Part shown: positions 25,246 to 36,678 of the stretch, piece after piece | Numbering within the stretch: position 1 is the stretch's first letter | How the letters are laid out: the number at the start of each line of letters is the position of its first letter | NCBI GenBank assembly: GCA_023515745.1 | Contig: JALECJ010000255.1 | Location: 1,312,001 to 1,376,000 of the forward strand | DNA from: Amoeboaphelidium protococcarum | Lineage: Eukaryota; Aphelidiomycota; Aphelidea | Length of the DNA: 64,000 nt | Reading direction: 5' to 3' | The notes under the pieces: generated by a model | The model's database searches: none | The model's input: the letters and a program-made list of their open reading frames with translations, nothing else | Told to the model about the DNA's origin: nothing | Translations under genes and position numbers: made by a program

Positions 25246-25801
25246 ATGTATAATTACTTCCACAGTTTCTTTTGATTGATATTAGAATTCTTGGAGAATA
25301 AATTGAAAGAACAATGGGCAGTTAAGATGATTTATGTTTGCAGCTGTTTCATTGAGTTTTGTATGCCACATCAATCTGTGCAGCGTTGCTATGCTGATCG
25401 AGCAATGTAAAACACCTCAAATTTTCATCTCTTTTGTTGGAACATCATACTCCGTGTTGAGGTACGTCTGACAGTTCATCGTGGGCTTTACTTCCTAGAA
25501 TCGAAATTAAATTGTTAAAATTGGACCAGTCAAGTTGTTACATATGACTAGCCTCAAAATTCAAGCCGTTGAAACTGATCTGATTAATGCTGAACAAAAA
25601 TTACGGTACAGTCGGACGGTTGCGGCGTCTCGCACTGACTATACTACATTTATCCAGGGAAAACTGAAGTATTTTGCTAGTCAAAAGACAAGTCTATAGT
25701 TCTAAAAAAGTTTGATGGTAATACATAGAAAAATAGTTTCGCCCATTCTCAATTCTATTACTTATTCATCTTTCATTCCAATATGCAAAAGCACGCGCTG
25801 A
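25246..25801. other. Intergenic, 556 bp
   Basis: Upstream of the RhoGAP gene and downstream of the secreted-protein gene. A + strand frame at 25544-25801 (85 residues, starting MTSLKIQAVETDL) is open but unlike anything I know. Nothing else stands out. Confidence 0.35.
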
Positions 25802-26380
25802 TCAAAATCTCATATACGCACCACGTTAGGGACCCTTCTTCGTTGGTTTATACTTTTCCGCAATTTTGTCGTGAACATCACGATAACTGTTGTGTTGGAG
25901 CTGGGCACCAATAAACTCACTGGTGGGCAGTTGATGCACTTTGAACAGACGCGTCTTGGCAATCAGCTTAATCTTCGGATCCTCTAAATCTGGATTCTCA
26001 ACAGATACGATGCGATATTTTCCAGTCTCCATATCAGGAAGTGCCATGGACATGATCTTGCAATTGCTCCTGCCAATCTTTTCATTTACATATTACTTGA
26101 CTTTTTAGAATTTAGATGGAGATTACGGATCGCCACCACTTCTGTAATGGTACTAAACGACGGGGATTAGGGGCATGCCAGAGCCATCTGATAAAATAGA
26201 ATTCTTATCATTAAGTATTCCAAAAACAACGTTTCCTTCTTTACCAAATGCGTGATTGCTGCAGTACTTGAAGAAGAAATCCTTGCCAGATACACCCTCA
26301 GATTAGATCATGGTGAAAGAATCGCCCAGGATAACTGAAGCCAATATAGCGAGACTAATACTAAATGATACGGGATTCAT
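25802..26380 (-). CDS. Small secreted protein of unknown function
   Basis: Single exon, 192 residues. It starts with a signal-peptide-like sequence (FSISLAILASVILGDS, residues 5-20). The body is polar with two Cys in YCSNH and NCKI, a KFQKVKQYV basic stretch, and a conserved-looking middle (YRIVSVENPDLEDP, IAKTRLFKVHQLP). The C-terminus is basic (KYKPTKKGPQRG). I do not recognise the family. Three UAR codons cluster in the segment GDPQSPSKFQKVKQY. Confidence 0.65.
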
Positions 26381-26986
26381 ATTATATTTATTCTATATTA
26401 TTAGGTACTTTATATTGACGAGATTTTGTATTTGGACTAAGAATGACATGATAAAATTGTCGACGTGTGATTTCAACTCCGATCACACTGTTTTAACCAT
26501 GTGAATTGTGATCACGAGTCTTTTTACTTGGACAGCAGTTGCTATATTGAGTTGCCCTTTTTAGTCTATGAGATAACCTAAGTTCAACGTTTATGTCCAT
26601 TAACGCAGTACGTCATGTTTTAGACTTGCGATAAAATAAACAAGTAATGCTTTTGCTTGAGATATTCTCTATAAGATCCACCATTCCATCCCATGCGGGT
26701 GAAGTAAACAGGCATAGTCATTTCACTGGACACTCCGAAAAATTTCCTCTATTTAAGCACAGTTTTTAGTCCACTACAGCTTAAGGTATTAGAACACACA
26801 ATTTAGTATTTATTCGATCCTCCATGGATATTGAAGTTCCTGCAGCAAATCTATAATCAACGAAACCGTGTGCAATTACGTCATCAATGGGATTTTCGGC
26901 TGGCCAAACGCTCGGCCCCTTCAACGCCTTTTCTACTCTGTATCAATCAAACGAATTTAACCATACAATCAAGAATATTGATTGAA
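26381..26986. promoter_or_regulatory. Divergent intergenic region, 606 bp
   Basis: Between the secreted-protein and DUF1295 gene starts. AT-rich, with ACGAAACCGTGTG near 26860 about 125 bp before the DUF1295 ATG, a loose match to the GAAACGG element. A short + strand frame at 26824-26983 (53 codons) could be an upstream ORF; I see no other support for it. Confidence 0.35.
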
Positions 26987-27979
26987 ATGGCTTCCTTTGA
27001 CGATAGACCGCTGTATGTAACGGCCATCATTACTGTGTGCTACTAGCTGACATACTTTTTTATTGCATACTTTGCCCAGATTGATAAGGTGACTGATTTC
27101 GCCGGTGCCTCAAATTTTCTCATTAATGCTGTTGTATCGCTGGGATTTGCCGCATCGAATGCTCAAAATTTGGGCACCTTTGTCGGATCAAAGAAGATTG
27201 TGGCATCGCTATGTGTTGTCGTCTGGGCTGTGAGATTAGGCTTATTTCTACTGACAAGAGTCCTTAAGGCTGGTGATGACAAGCGATTTGATGAGATGAG
27301 AGAGAAATTCTTCTCCTTTCTAGGATTCTGGGTATTCCAAATGCTATGGGTGTACATTGTCGGACTGAGTGTGGTGCTGATGAACAGTCTTGATGAGCAG
27401 CCGCAGTTTGGCAGTGCTACTGATATTGCTGGCTTGGTGATTTTTATCATTGGTTTCGTGATTGAAGCAGTCGCTGATTAGCACAAGTTTTACCATCGCT
27501 TCAATTACACCGCCAAGTACAAGCAAGAACACGATGGCCAGCCTCCTCCTATTATCTAGACTGGCATGTGGAGATTCAGTCGTCAGCCTAATTATTTCGG
27601 AGAGATTTTCCTGTGGTGGGGCATTTTCGTCATGTGTTTGAGCTAAACGTATCCTTCCACCAGCTACATTGCAATAATCTCGCCACTCTTCATCACGCTC
27701 CTCCTGCTCTTCCTCAGTGGTATTCCGCTTGCTGAGAAAGGCTCACAGAAGAGATATCTTGGCTCGGACAATGCAGATCTTTAAAAGAATTATTACGATT
27801 ACAGACAGCGTACATCTCCACTGATCCTGATGCCACCGTTCATCTATAAGCGTCTGCCTCTGTTGATAAAGAGAATATTCTTTTTCGAATGGACCATCTA
27901 TGAGAGTGAGTATCTGAGCCAGGCCAATGCCAAGTTTGGTTCCGGATCATCATCTAAAGATAATTTGCGCAATGAGTGA
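26987..27979 (+). CDS. DUF1295 / steroid 5-alpha-reductase-like membrane protein
   Basis: Single exon, 330 residues with about seven TM segments. The hallmark of the family is in the C-terminal half: QPNYFGEIFLWWGIF and IPLAEKGSQKRY, with GMWRFSRQPNYF matching the NADPH-binding region of DUF1295 and related isoprenylcysteine methyltransferase/reductase folds. An earlier block EAVADQHKFYHRF also fits. Likely an ER or mitochondrial membrane enzyme; the substrate is unknown. TAG/TAA encode Gln in ADQHKF and SQTYPS. Confidence 0.87.
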
Positions 27980-28213
27980 TAAATTTGAAAGATAAATAAT
28001 AATTTCATTTGCACATTGAGCTTCCTCTATGGAATTTCCATCTTATTGATCGCAGCGTTTAGTGATACAATCGAAAGGAGTATGATCGCGTCATTGGTGT
28101 GATGACTACGTTGATCGCATTTTACTTTTCTGCTGTACCTCTCATTTTAGTTTCTTGTTCATTTTGCGCGGAAAATTGTGCACCTTACTTAACCTGAAGC
28201 TTTATTTAAAAGA

Positions 28214-29167
28214 ATGAGCTGTTTTGGAAATAGCGGACTCTCTAATGAGGTGCTAAGAGTCGCCCTTCTGTCTGGATTGTAACGAAGTCATGAGCCTCAC
28301 GAAAACCACTTTGCAGATGATAGTAATGATCATGTTGAAATAGTCAGCGAAAAGTATGGAATAAAAATATCTAATCAGGATTATAAATAAATAAATGTCA
28401 AAAAGTATAATCCTCTGGTATTTGACAAAATCCGAAGGACACTTAACGTCAATCTGGAATAGATTTTGTAATCAATGTCACAACCTCTAAACTCTGCCGG
28501 GCAGTTGGCTCATTCTGGATCGACATTCTTCTTCAGTCACGACGATCAGTTTCTGATTAAATCGCTGACTCATCATGAGATGTAATACCTGCTTAGATAA
28601 CTGCCAAAGTATGAGTAGCATCTAGCGCGAAATCCTAATAGTATTTTATGCAAGTTCTTGGGAGTATATCGCGTAAGTGAAGGTGCAGATGGACAGCGAC
28701 AGAGAAAGAAGATTTACCTTGTTCTCATGTCTAACGTCGATCCTATGAGTGGAATTGATGATGGTTAGATGGTACGAGTGTAGAGATAGAAAGTCAACTC
28801 TTACGATATTAAGGCGAAAGATTTATATCATGGACGTGATATTCGCGATTATAAAAAATATCTTAATGACAAGCCGGTGATTAATAGAGATCCTGCGAGA
28901 GTCAATAATTTGAGATCAATTGTGGAAGAAGACGTAAAGTTCCTCATCAGTATCAATGTAAATGACTATAGTTTTCTTCTGGATGTTTACAATGACGGAT
29001 ACTTTCACCTCGCCATCATTGATATTCTGGGTGACTATTCAAGACTGCGTGATATGGGTAGGTATCTCATACCAGCCGCGTATTGGTATTTCCCGCGCTT
29101 CATTGAGCCTCGAAATTATGCTCAACGGATGCTTTTAATGTTTGACGAATTGCTTAAATAGAATTGA
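28214..29167 (+). CDS. Compact phosphatidylinositol-phosphate kinase (PIPK family)
   Basis: Makes PIP2-type phosphoinositides in the canonical family. Single exon, 317 residues, essentially a bare kinase domain: YNPLVFDKIRRTL, SGSTFFFSHDDQFLIKSLT with the ATP-site lysine, RNPNSILCKFLGVYRV, YDIKAKDL in place of the usual YDLKGS, VNDYSFLLDV for MDYSLL, and IIDILGDYS. It lacks the N-terminal extensions of Mss4 and Fab1 and seems to have a shortened activation-loop region near the C-terminus. Fungal Mss4 is about 780 residues, so this is an unusually reduced member. Lipid specificity cannot be assigned. Confidence 0.85.
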
Positions 29168-29216
29168 TATTATCATTAGACTTGTTACGAAATGAGGTTC
29201 ATTTTATTTCAGAAAT

Positions 29217-30566
29217 TCATTTCTAATTAGAAAGTGACTTGCATAGCTCATCAACCATGGATTCGTGCCATTTAAAGTCGGATGAAATAAGAGGATCAGA
29301 TCGGGATACCATAAAGTTGACCAACTTATCCATAGGCACGTACTTGATGGTACGATCCTTGTTCAACTTTCTATCCTGGATCTCACGCTTCTTTTTCTTC
29401 TTCTTAAGCTGCTTCAATTTCACCATATGCTCAGACAAGGCTACAGTATCAGCAGTTCCATTTATGGATGATTTTGAACTTATTAAATCCTTGAGTTGCT
29501 GAGAGTAAAAGTCAAAATCATCAAATACTTGTGCATCCCTCACCAGCTAAGATCCAATCTTATTCTACTGTGCAACAGTGTTAACTCTGGCCCGTTTAAT
29601 TACGCGTTCATAGTCATTTTTCATAATACTATCAATTTGCTAGTGCATAGGCTGGTTCAAGACTTTCATTCCCTTCTGCGATGGATTGGCAAGTTTATTC
29701 TACCATTTTGATATGGTACTAGCAATAGCCTATTGTAAATACTTTGCTTGAAACTGAACATAAGTCTAATACGCGTCTTCAATAGCCTAATCAATACCGC
29801 CTTCAAGACTAACTTTATCCTTTACTCCAAGCACGTTAGCTGACTTATTGAATGACTAAAATTGCAATCCCATTAATTACTTTACCAGAACTTTCAACTC
29901 CGATTACGCAGCTGTTCGGGCCCTAAGAGTTGCAGCTCCAGTCTCATCCTGTCCTTTAGTCTGAAAATACAAGGGCGCTACTTAAGCATCCGGCAACTAA
30001 TTAGCGACAGTTAATAACTTTTGCATCCTAATTCTCATATCCAGAAGACTATCCTGTATTTTGAGCTGATTACGTACATGAAGGCCCTTCAAATGATCAT
30101 TCTTCTAACTCTTTTACACTTGCTGGATGAACGCGCTTTACTCAGCCTGAAGATTCTGCACCACTTTACCCAAGTCATTATCATCATCTTCGTAATTAGA
30201 TTCCGAATAATCATCTTCACTATCGCCGCCACTGTATTACAGCTATTCATCTCCGCTAACATCGCTATGACTGATAGCATCCTAGGAGTCTAGATCTTCA
30301 TCTGAATATAAATCTTCGCGATTCACTTTGGCGGATTTGTAGCCTTCCATCTATGCAAGATCGTCTAAAGCAAGGCTCGCTCTTAGAGAACTTGGTTTCC
30401 CTTACGATATCTGGTCTATCAGCGTGTCATTTTCATCCCGGTCACTAACACCATCATAGATTTCTCTACCATCAGAAGATGACGAGCCACCATCCAAGTT
30501 CATATCAGAATCATACTGCATTTCATACCCAGCCGCTCGCTTCAGAGTCCTGCCTAAATTAACCAT
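29217..30566 (-). CDS. BFR2: Ribosome-biogenesis factor Bfr2/AATF (Traube)
   Basis: Nucleolar SSU-processome factor needed for early pre-rRNA cleavage. Single exon, 449 residues. An acidic N-terminus (DSEDDYSESNYEDDDND) precedes the AATF leucine-zipper region (LRARTAAQSELKVLVKQL). The TRAUB domain is at the C-terminus: FDDFDFYSQQLKDLI, a run of six Lys, RTIKYVPMDKLVNFM and the terminal WHESMVDELCKSL. Matches yeast Bfr2 (534 residues) in order. Many Gln are TAA/TAG. It converges with the PIP kinase gene, stops 49 bp apart. Confidence 0.93.
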
Positions 30567-30783
30567 AATGAAAACTCAAGATATCGGATTCTTTAAAAAA
30601 TTCAACAAATATTGCTCTGTGATAGCAAAGGAGTTTCGCTGTGACTTTGTTCACTTATCAAGGAGAAATCTTCAAGCAGAAGTTTGCGCGTTTTTCATTC
30701 ATCACTCAGCTAAAGCACTCTTTTGCTCTCTGATCAATCAAACTGAATTCTGAGTGAACAACGTGATATCAATAGTAATCATA

Positions 30784-32445
30784 ATGACTGCCGTTGAATT
30801 GATTAATAGTAAATTGTAGTAGTAGATTGAGTTTTACTTTAGCGATAGCAATTTGAAGAGAGACAATTTCATGCGTATCGAATTGGCTAAAAGTGAGCAG
30901 ATTCCTCTGGCCACGTTGTTGACCTTTAAGCGCGTCCAATCTCTGCTGTAGTAATATCAACAGGGATCCGAGAATGTGGAAAGCGATGCATTTGATCAGG
31001 ATAAGCAGATATCTGTGCTTATCGAGGCATTGAGCAAGTCTTCGGAGCTGAAGGTTGATAGCGATGCAAAGACTGTGGGCAGACTGACTCCTTACGATCT
31101 CACTGCTGATCCTCAAGCTATGCAAGAGAAGTCTGACGCGGTGACTATGCACATGACTAATTTTCCTTTCACTGCCTCGCTGGATGATTTGATGAATTTC
31201 CTTAATACTGAAGTGTTGAAGGTTATTGAATCATCTGCTGAAGGTGATGCGAAGAGTTCCTATGCCGGAGTTGCCCTGATCAAGATGTAGCATCGTATTA
31301 CTCCGGGAAATCACAGTGTTAAAAATACGGATGGTGAATCTGCAGAGGGTGCTAATAAGTAACGTAGCTTCAACGGATAGGCTTGGGTTGAGATGAAGCG
31401 TGTTGAGGACGTCAAGTTGCTGACTGATCTGTCTGCCAAGAAGCTGTTATAATATCCTGTAGCCGATGGATCTAATCGCACTATTACTGCTTTGGATAAA
31501 AAGTCGTATCTTGAAGACTAGGCCAAGTTGAAGGTGACCACCTGCGCTAAGGTGAAGCTATTTCTGCCAGAGAGTTTGGATGTTGATGCTGATTAGGAGT
31601 TACTATTCAAGCTGATTTTGTCATTGCGCAAGGAGTTGAACTCTGTCGACAGTAATTACGTCGTGTCGTTGTAACATGTTAAGGCTGAGAAGGTTGATGA
31701 GCAGAGCTAGGAGAATCAGCCGGAGTAGGAGTAATAGTAGTAAGAGTAGTCCGAAGGCGCTGCTAAAAGTAACTTGAAGAAGGTGAAATTTATTGTCAAG
31801 TTTGCATCCAACAACACCAAGAAGGTTGTGGAGAAGTTTACATTCTTCAAACTGTCATTGGATACTAAGAAGGCTGATGGTGAAAGTGAATAGTAGGAAT
31901 CTGTTGTTGTTAAAGGTAAATTGTATTTGGTTCCAGAAATGGAGGTTGTTAACACTTTCGTTGACCACAACAAGCTGGTCAAGTTCTAGGTGAAGTAGAT
32001 TGTTGACTCTGATGTAGTTGAAGTTGATCTGAGTGCTGGTAGTGATAAGATTCAATTGCCTACGCGCCATGAATTGAAAGATTATTTTGCAGCCAAGTTC
32101 GGCGTGATCAAGTACATTGACTTTCCTTTGGAGACGGAGGCTGCAGAGAACAAGTTGACCGGCCTAGTTAGACTGTATGATGCCAAGGCTAAAGAGCTGT
32201 TGGAATAGCATAGCAGTGATTTGGAGCCTTTGAAGTACATTGCCACACCTTCAGGATCTGACGCCGCCGACAAGCAGTTGGAGTGCATGTTTGATATGTC
32301 TCTTGTATCTGGCGCAGAAGAGGAAGAGTATTGGTCTGCAAATGTGTATGTTCCATCACAGTCAGATCGCCACTCTGGAAAGAGAGGTGCTTCAGGCGGA
32401 ATGTAGCATGGAAGAAATCGCAAGAAGACGCGTACTGGTAACTGA
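30784..32445 (+). CDS. LHP1: La protein (La-motif plus RRM RNA chaperone)
   Basis: Binds UUU-OH 3' ends of RNA polymerase III transcripts. Single exon, 553 residues. The N-terminal La motif is clear: QQQIEFYFSDSNLKRDNFM, IPLATLLTFKRVQ, then VLIEALSKSSELKV. An RRM follows (AVTMHMTNFPFTASLDDLM), and a second, xRRM-like domain lies near residues 410-480 (ATRHELKDYF..., VIKYIDFPLE). A Q/E-rich linker near 31725-31750 is encoded largely by TAG and TAA. Yeast Lhp1 is 275 residues, so this is closer in plan to animal La. The basic C-terminal tail GRNRKKTRTGN fits a nuclear location. Confidence 0.93.
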
Positions 32446-32591
32446 TTAGGTGGATGTCTTTATTCTCTACTCAGCTTAAAGTATAAATGAAGTGAATACA
32501 GAAGTAAAAAAAATATATAGTCAACACCATAATCAAATATGATACTTTTATTGTAGTCTTCACCTCTAACTAAAACAATAAATTGCAAATC

Positions 32592-33749
32592 TCACGCCAT
32601 GTTCTTTGGGACACGTCCGCGAGACTATCTGCATTTGCCACCATATCTATCGCTAACGTCCATATGTCTTTTAAGCGAGTCTTTACGCGTAAATCGCTTT
32701 CCACACTTGGAGCACTGATACTAAGCGTCATTAGAATGAAGACGCATATGCCTCAGCAGGTCATGTCGCCTTGAAAACGTATGCTGGCACTCAGGAGCAT
32801 GTGGACAATGATACTTTTTCATGTGCGCATTTTCATTGGATTGGTCTTAAAAGTTGTTGTTGTTATATGCACCACCAATATGCTGCATATCAAAGTCAGT
32901 ATCGCTAGCACTAACCTGACTCTGATCAACAACAGACGGAGACCAGACTTTCTAGTAAAGGCCTCCATTGGGACTCTTCAAGTACTTTATCAAATTCTTA
33001 TTCTAAGCAGGTACTTGCAAATTCTACTGCAAATGTTAATCTTACGCATACTAATCAAAGTCTCCTGCACCTATAGGTAAATTCTGCTGAATTAATCCAA
33101 AATTTTGATCAATGTCAACTTGATGCGATGGTTCATACGTTTGCTAGTGTTGACTCAACTGAGAACTTAAGTCTGGCAAAATATCATTACTATTTCTACC
33201 CAAAAAGCCACCATTATGAACCTAATTCTAAAAAGCATTTCTTTACTGAAATTGATCAAATATCGGAGTAAGAATACCATTATCCACAAAGATGCCAATA
33301 GAATTAGCATTCGCACCTCCGATACCACCAGCCACTGCGGGAGTAGTTGGAGAGAGAAGCTTGACGCGTCCACCAGATTACAAACTCTAAGATTCTCCGT
33401 TATTGAGATAATTATTGGCAGCAAAAGCAGAGTTATGTGCGCCGAATTACTTTACAAATAGCGGTGTCTTGGGTGTCCGAGCGGATCGAGGGGACTGAGC
33501 GGATACCTTCAGAAATTGATTATAAAAATCTATGCCACTAATGTTTAAAGCAGACAGCGAATTAAGCGATTGTTCATAATGATCAAAACTTGTCTAAATC
33601 TTGGGAACTAGAGGTCCTTTCTTCTTGGTACTAGTCACTTATCCGCTCTAAATTTACTGTAATTACTCCAATCCAGAAACGTGCTATTATGTCTCATATT
33701 AAGACAAGTCCAGAAAGTCATTCTCCATGCTAATCATTAGATCGCCCAT
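32592..33749 (-). CDS. C2H2 zinc-finger transcription factor (two C-terminal fingers)
   Basis: Single exon, 385 residues. Residues 1-300 are Gln/Asn/Ser rich with scattered hydrophobics, typical of fungal activators. Two fingers near the C-terminus: CPHAPECQHTFSRRHDLLRHMRLH and CSKCGKRFTRKDSLKRH (first written here as two halves, CPHAPECQHTF and SRRHDLLRHMRLH). The pairing resembles Ace2/Swi5 or Azf1-like factors but is not diagnostic. A short basic tail follows (SRGRVPKNMA). Convergent with the La gene, 146 bp apart. Confidence 0.85.
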
Positions 33750-34102
33750 ACTACTGCAATCGATATTTATAATAAGAACGCGCTGTATTCCAACGGATCA
33801 GAATTTAGATGATGAAGAGAATAGAGGATCTATCTACCTAATAATTAAACAATCAATAAATTCTAGAGTGGCTTAGACAATTTGTGGCGCTGCCGTTTTA
33901 AATGAACGACTTAATACAGCGATGGAGATATGATGAAGCCCCTGAAACGGTTTCGCTTCTGCTGTTGGCATCAAGTGATCTTCTGCGCGAGTTGTTTCAC
34001 AGGTGTTGAAGATTCATCTGCATATCATAAGCTGAAACGGTTTCTCTTTCGCTGGTATTTGGAAATTGAAAACAACCACTTGGATAGTCTTTTGTTAGAA
34101 TT
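33750..34102. promoter_or_regulatory. Divergent region with two copies of a CTGAAACGGTTTC element
   Basis: Between the C2H2 and LRRC45 starts. CTGAAACGGTTTC occurs at 33942-33954 and 34032-34044, 90 bp apart, each a near-palindrome and each followed by a CTT-rich run. The second ends 58 bp before the LRRC45 ATG. An upstream ATG frame (33902-33996) spans the first copy but stops at TGA. An element role is inferred. Confidence 0.45.
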
Positions 34103-35746
34103 ATGATTGCATTTAGGGAGACATACGAGTAGAGTTGTAGAGAGCTGGGAATTGAGCCGCTTGCGCCATTAGTGAACAGTTTTACGCTCCAGAATGGCGG
34201 CGAAGGGCCTGATGCGGCAAATGTCAAGCCGTCTTCCTTATAAGAAGCTATCGCTGATATTAATGATACCATTGATGCACATCCATCAATTAAATAGCAG
34301 CGATATAGCCGGATACTTGACCTGTCTGGCTAATCGCTTGATCTCAAGATGACCAAGGCACTGAGTGAAGCATTATCGAATGATCAATTGTTTCAAGTTG
34401 TCAGTCTATCTGATTGTTAAATGGGCGATGATGGCTGCATAGTGCTCTGCCAGGCACTGAAGCATAGTGATAACGTATAAAAGCTAGATCTCAAAGGTAA
34501 CAATATCCGGACTGATGGAGCTCTAGCTCTGGCGCAGTATGTAAAGCTGAGTAATACTTTGACCTGGTTGTCGTTGGAATGGAATCAAATTGGTCTATGG
34601 GAAACTGCCATGTAGAGCCTTGCTGATGGTATTGCTATTAATTGTTCCATCCAGTACCTGAATTTGAGCAATAACAAAATTGGACCAGATGGATGTCTGG
34701 CATTGTATGAAGCCATGAAGAGTAATAAATCATTGGTTAATCTGGATCTTCGCTGGAATAACATTGGTTTAAATGGTGGTAAATAATTAGTGAAAATGTT
34801 TCATCATAATTATACTTTGCTGTAGTTGCAAGTTGATGGCTCTGAAATGCCGGATGATATTTAATAGAGTATCAGACTCGCTTTGTAACGAAATGCCGGG
34901 TTAGCTACATCTAGGCATGGAGTTCTAGAAGCCTAAGAGGATTAAAATGATGATCTCAGGCAATCTATGAAAAGTATTCTAAGGACTTCATAAAGGCGAA
35001 CACCCTGGTAATCTGCCAGCTCTGATGCGGAGTAAGAGGATGATATTGAGAATTTTGATGCGTAAGAGACAGTTTAGCAATTGAATAAGCAACTTAAAGT
35101 AGAAATAAGCAGGCGCAAGATAGCTGAGAAGCGTCTGCTTTAGCAAGAAGCTGAATATTCTCAAGAGAGAGAGTCTTCGCAGTAGTAAATATCTATCCTG
35201 TTATAGAAATTATAAGCTACTGGTTCATCAGATTACCATCAGAGTTATTCTAGATCTAATTCAAGATCTCCTTAGTTGTAGAAGCACAAAAATGCATTAG
35301 CTGATTAGCCTCATTTGACTAAATAAAATGGTCTGTAAGAGCTGGAGTAACAAAATAAGGAATTGAAGCGCTCACTGTAAGATTTACTTGACAAGATTGG
35401 AAGTCAGTATGAAATTGATGAAAATGGAAAATTTAATATCCTTAAATTTCAGAAATTCGTCAGCGATTCTGAACTATCGTTAAAGTCTCAAGTGGAATAC
35501 CTGACTAATCAACTGGAGTCAAGTCAGAATCTGATTAATAAACTGGAAACTGAAGCGAATGTGTTGAAATCATAACAGGATCAGAAGTATCAACAACTGG
35601 CTGAGAAGTATGAAGTACTGAAATCGAAGCTTAGTGACGAGCGACATGGCGAAGTGAACCGCGCTAAGAAACTGGAAAAGGCCGTCAGTGAGTACGTTAA
35701 AAGCGTCGAGAAGGCGCGTAAAAAGACTCAGTTGTAAAAGAATTGA
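34103..35746 (+). CDS. LRRC45: LRRC45-like centriole/ciliary linker protein
   Basis: Single exon, 547 residues. The start IAFRETYEQSCRELG aligns by eye with animal LRRC45 (EFRRSY...LCRESG). Leucine-rich repeats of the RNI type follow at residues 75-240: LDLKGNNIRTDGALAL, LSLEWNQIGLW, LDLRWNNIGLNGG. The rest is Gln-rich coiled coil, ending in KKLEKAVSEYVKSVEKARKK, like the conserved LRRC45 C-terminus. In animals it tethers centrioles and helps start cilia; its presence suggests a lineage with centrioles or flagella, at least ancestrally. It is shorter than human LRRC45 (670). Many Gln are UAR. Confidence 0.83.
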
Positions 35747-36117
35747 TGATGTTGACTTGCGTTGCTGATGTATTGAAAGTATGATACGCGTTAATAAGGA
35801 TTTCTCTTTGACAGCGACATTTAGAGTTTGAAAGAACTTTTATCTTGAACAGAGTAAAGATGTTGAAGCATATAAGTGTCAAGCTAAATTTGAGGCTGGC
35901 TCTTAAACATATAACAGCTACAGGTGCACTAACGGTTGTTAAAAGATTCACGTCGTAGCTGATCGAAACGTGTGATGGTGTAACATCGTCGCGCGAATCA
36001 TTGGCTAAGAATGGTCACGCTACAGCATACGTTACAACAATGTCAGAAAAAGCAGGTTATCCATCTTTTACTCTCAAATACATTTAATCTTGAAGCTTAG
36101 AAATAGACATAATACAT
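35747..36117. other. Intergenic, 371 bp
   Basis: Follows LRRC45 and precedes the small Ser/Pro-rich gene on the same strand. ATACGCGTTA near 35845 and CGAAACGTGTG near 35963 are the only notable sites. Minus-strand frames here are hydrophobic and short; none is convincing. Confidence 0.35.
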
Positions 36118-36603
36118 ATGAAAATGATTAAATCTGCATCAGTTGATAAGCGATCCACTTTGCAGGTGATGACATTTCCGCGAATGCTGCAATTGGAGGC
36201 TAAAGATCAAACAACTGCGTTTGCTAATGGACACAATCGTCGCAAGTCTGTAGCTGCGGCTGCTGACATGACTGATTAGAGATAGACGGCTCTCTCTGCT
36301 CCTCCAGCCGGTACACAATATATTAGCTGTAAGCGAAGAGTTTCGTCTGCTTTGGATGCGATGAATGGAAAAGACTCTGATCTGACGCGTACTCTATTAT
36401 ACGCATCTCCTCTATCGTCGTGGTCGCGCATCATGTAGCTACCTTCACCGAATAAGACGCTGATGTACGCGCCTACGCCACCAAATTCTCCTGCTAGTTC
36501 TATTGTCACTTTATATAATGGTATGCCTTACAATAATTCATCCATCATGAGACGTCCTAGCTTCCTCTCCCCCATTCGCGAGGCTCACGTTCAGATGCAT
36601 TGA
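36118..36603 (+). CDS. Ser/Pro-rich protein of unknown function
   Basis: Single exon, 161 residues from ATG, ending in TGA 75 bp before the convergent gelsolin gene's stop. Composition is basic and Ser/Thr/Pro rich, with short proline-directed sites (TPPNSPASS, FLSPIREAH, SPLSSW) and an RRKSVAA basophilic kinase site. No domain is visible. It resembles intrinsically disordered, phospho-regulated proteins. I cannot name a family. Codon pattern and UAR use (TDQRQTAL, RIMQLPSP) match neighbouring genes, which supports it being real. Confidence 0.65.
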
Positions 36604-36678
36604 TCTAAATAGTGACATTAAGATTCGCTGATAAAATACAATATGAATGAATTTTCTATTGACTCTTAAATTATTTCA

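Noticed and set aside
25544..25801. 85-residue + strand ORF between the RhoGAP and secreted-protein genes
   Set aside because: No recognisable motif, it abuts the 3' end of the neighbouring gene, and its length is compatible with chance when TGA is the only stop.
26824..26983. 53-codon ORF just before the DUF1295 gene
   Set aside because: Too short and without any family resemblance; at most an upstream ORF.
33464..33512. tRNA-like look of a GC-rich stretch (GGTGTCTTGGGTGTCCGAGCG...)
   Set aside because: No cloverleaf with a T-arm can be completed, and the stretch is coding (antisense) within the C2H2 factor.
33902..33996. ATG frame upstream of LRRC45 that could be a first exon joined by GTGTTG...TTAG
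   Set aside because: LRRC45 family proteins start at the segment encoded from 34103, and the upstream frame contains the repeated CTGAAACGGTTTC element, so it is better read as 5' flanking DNA.
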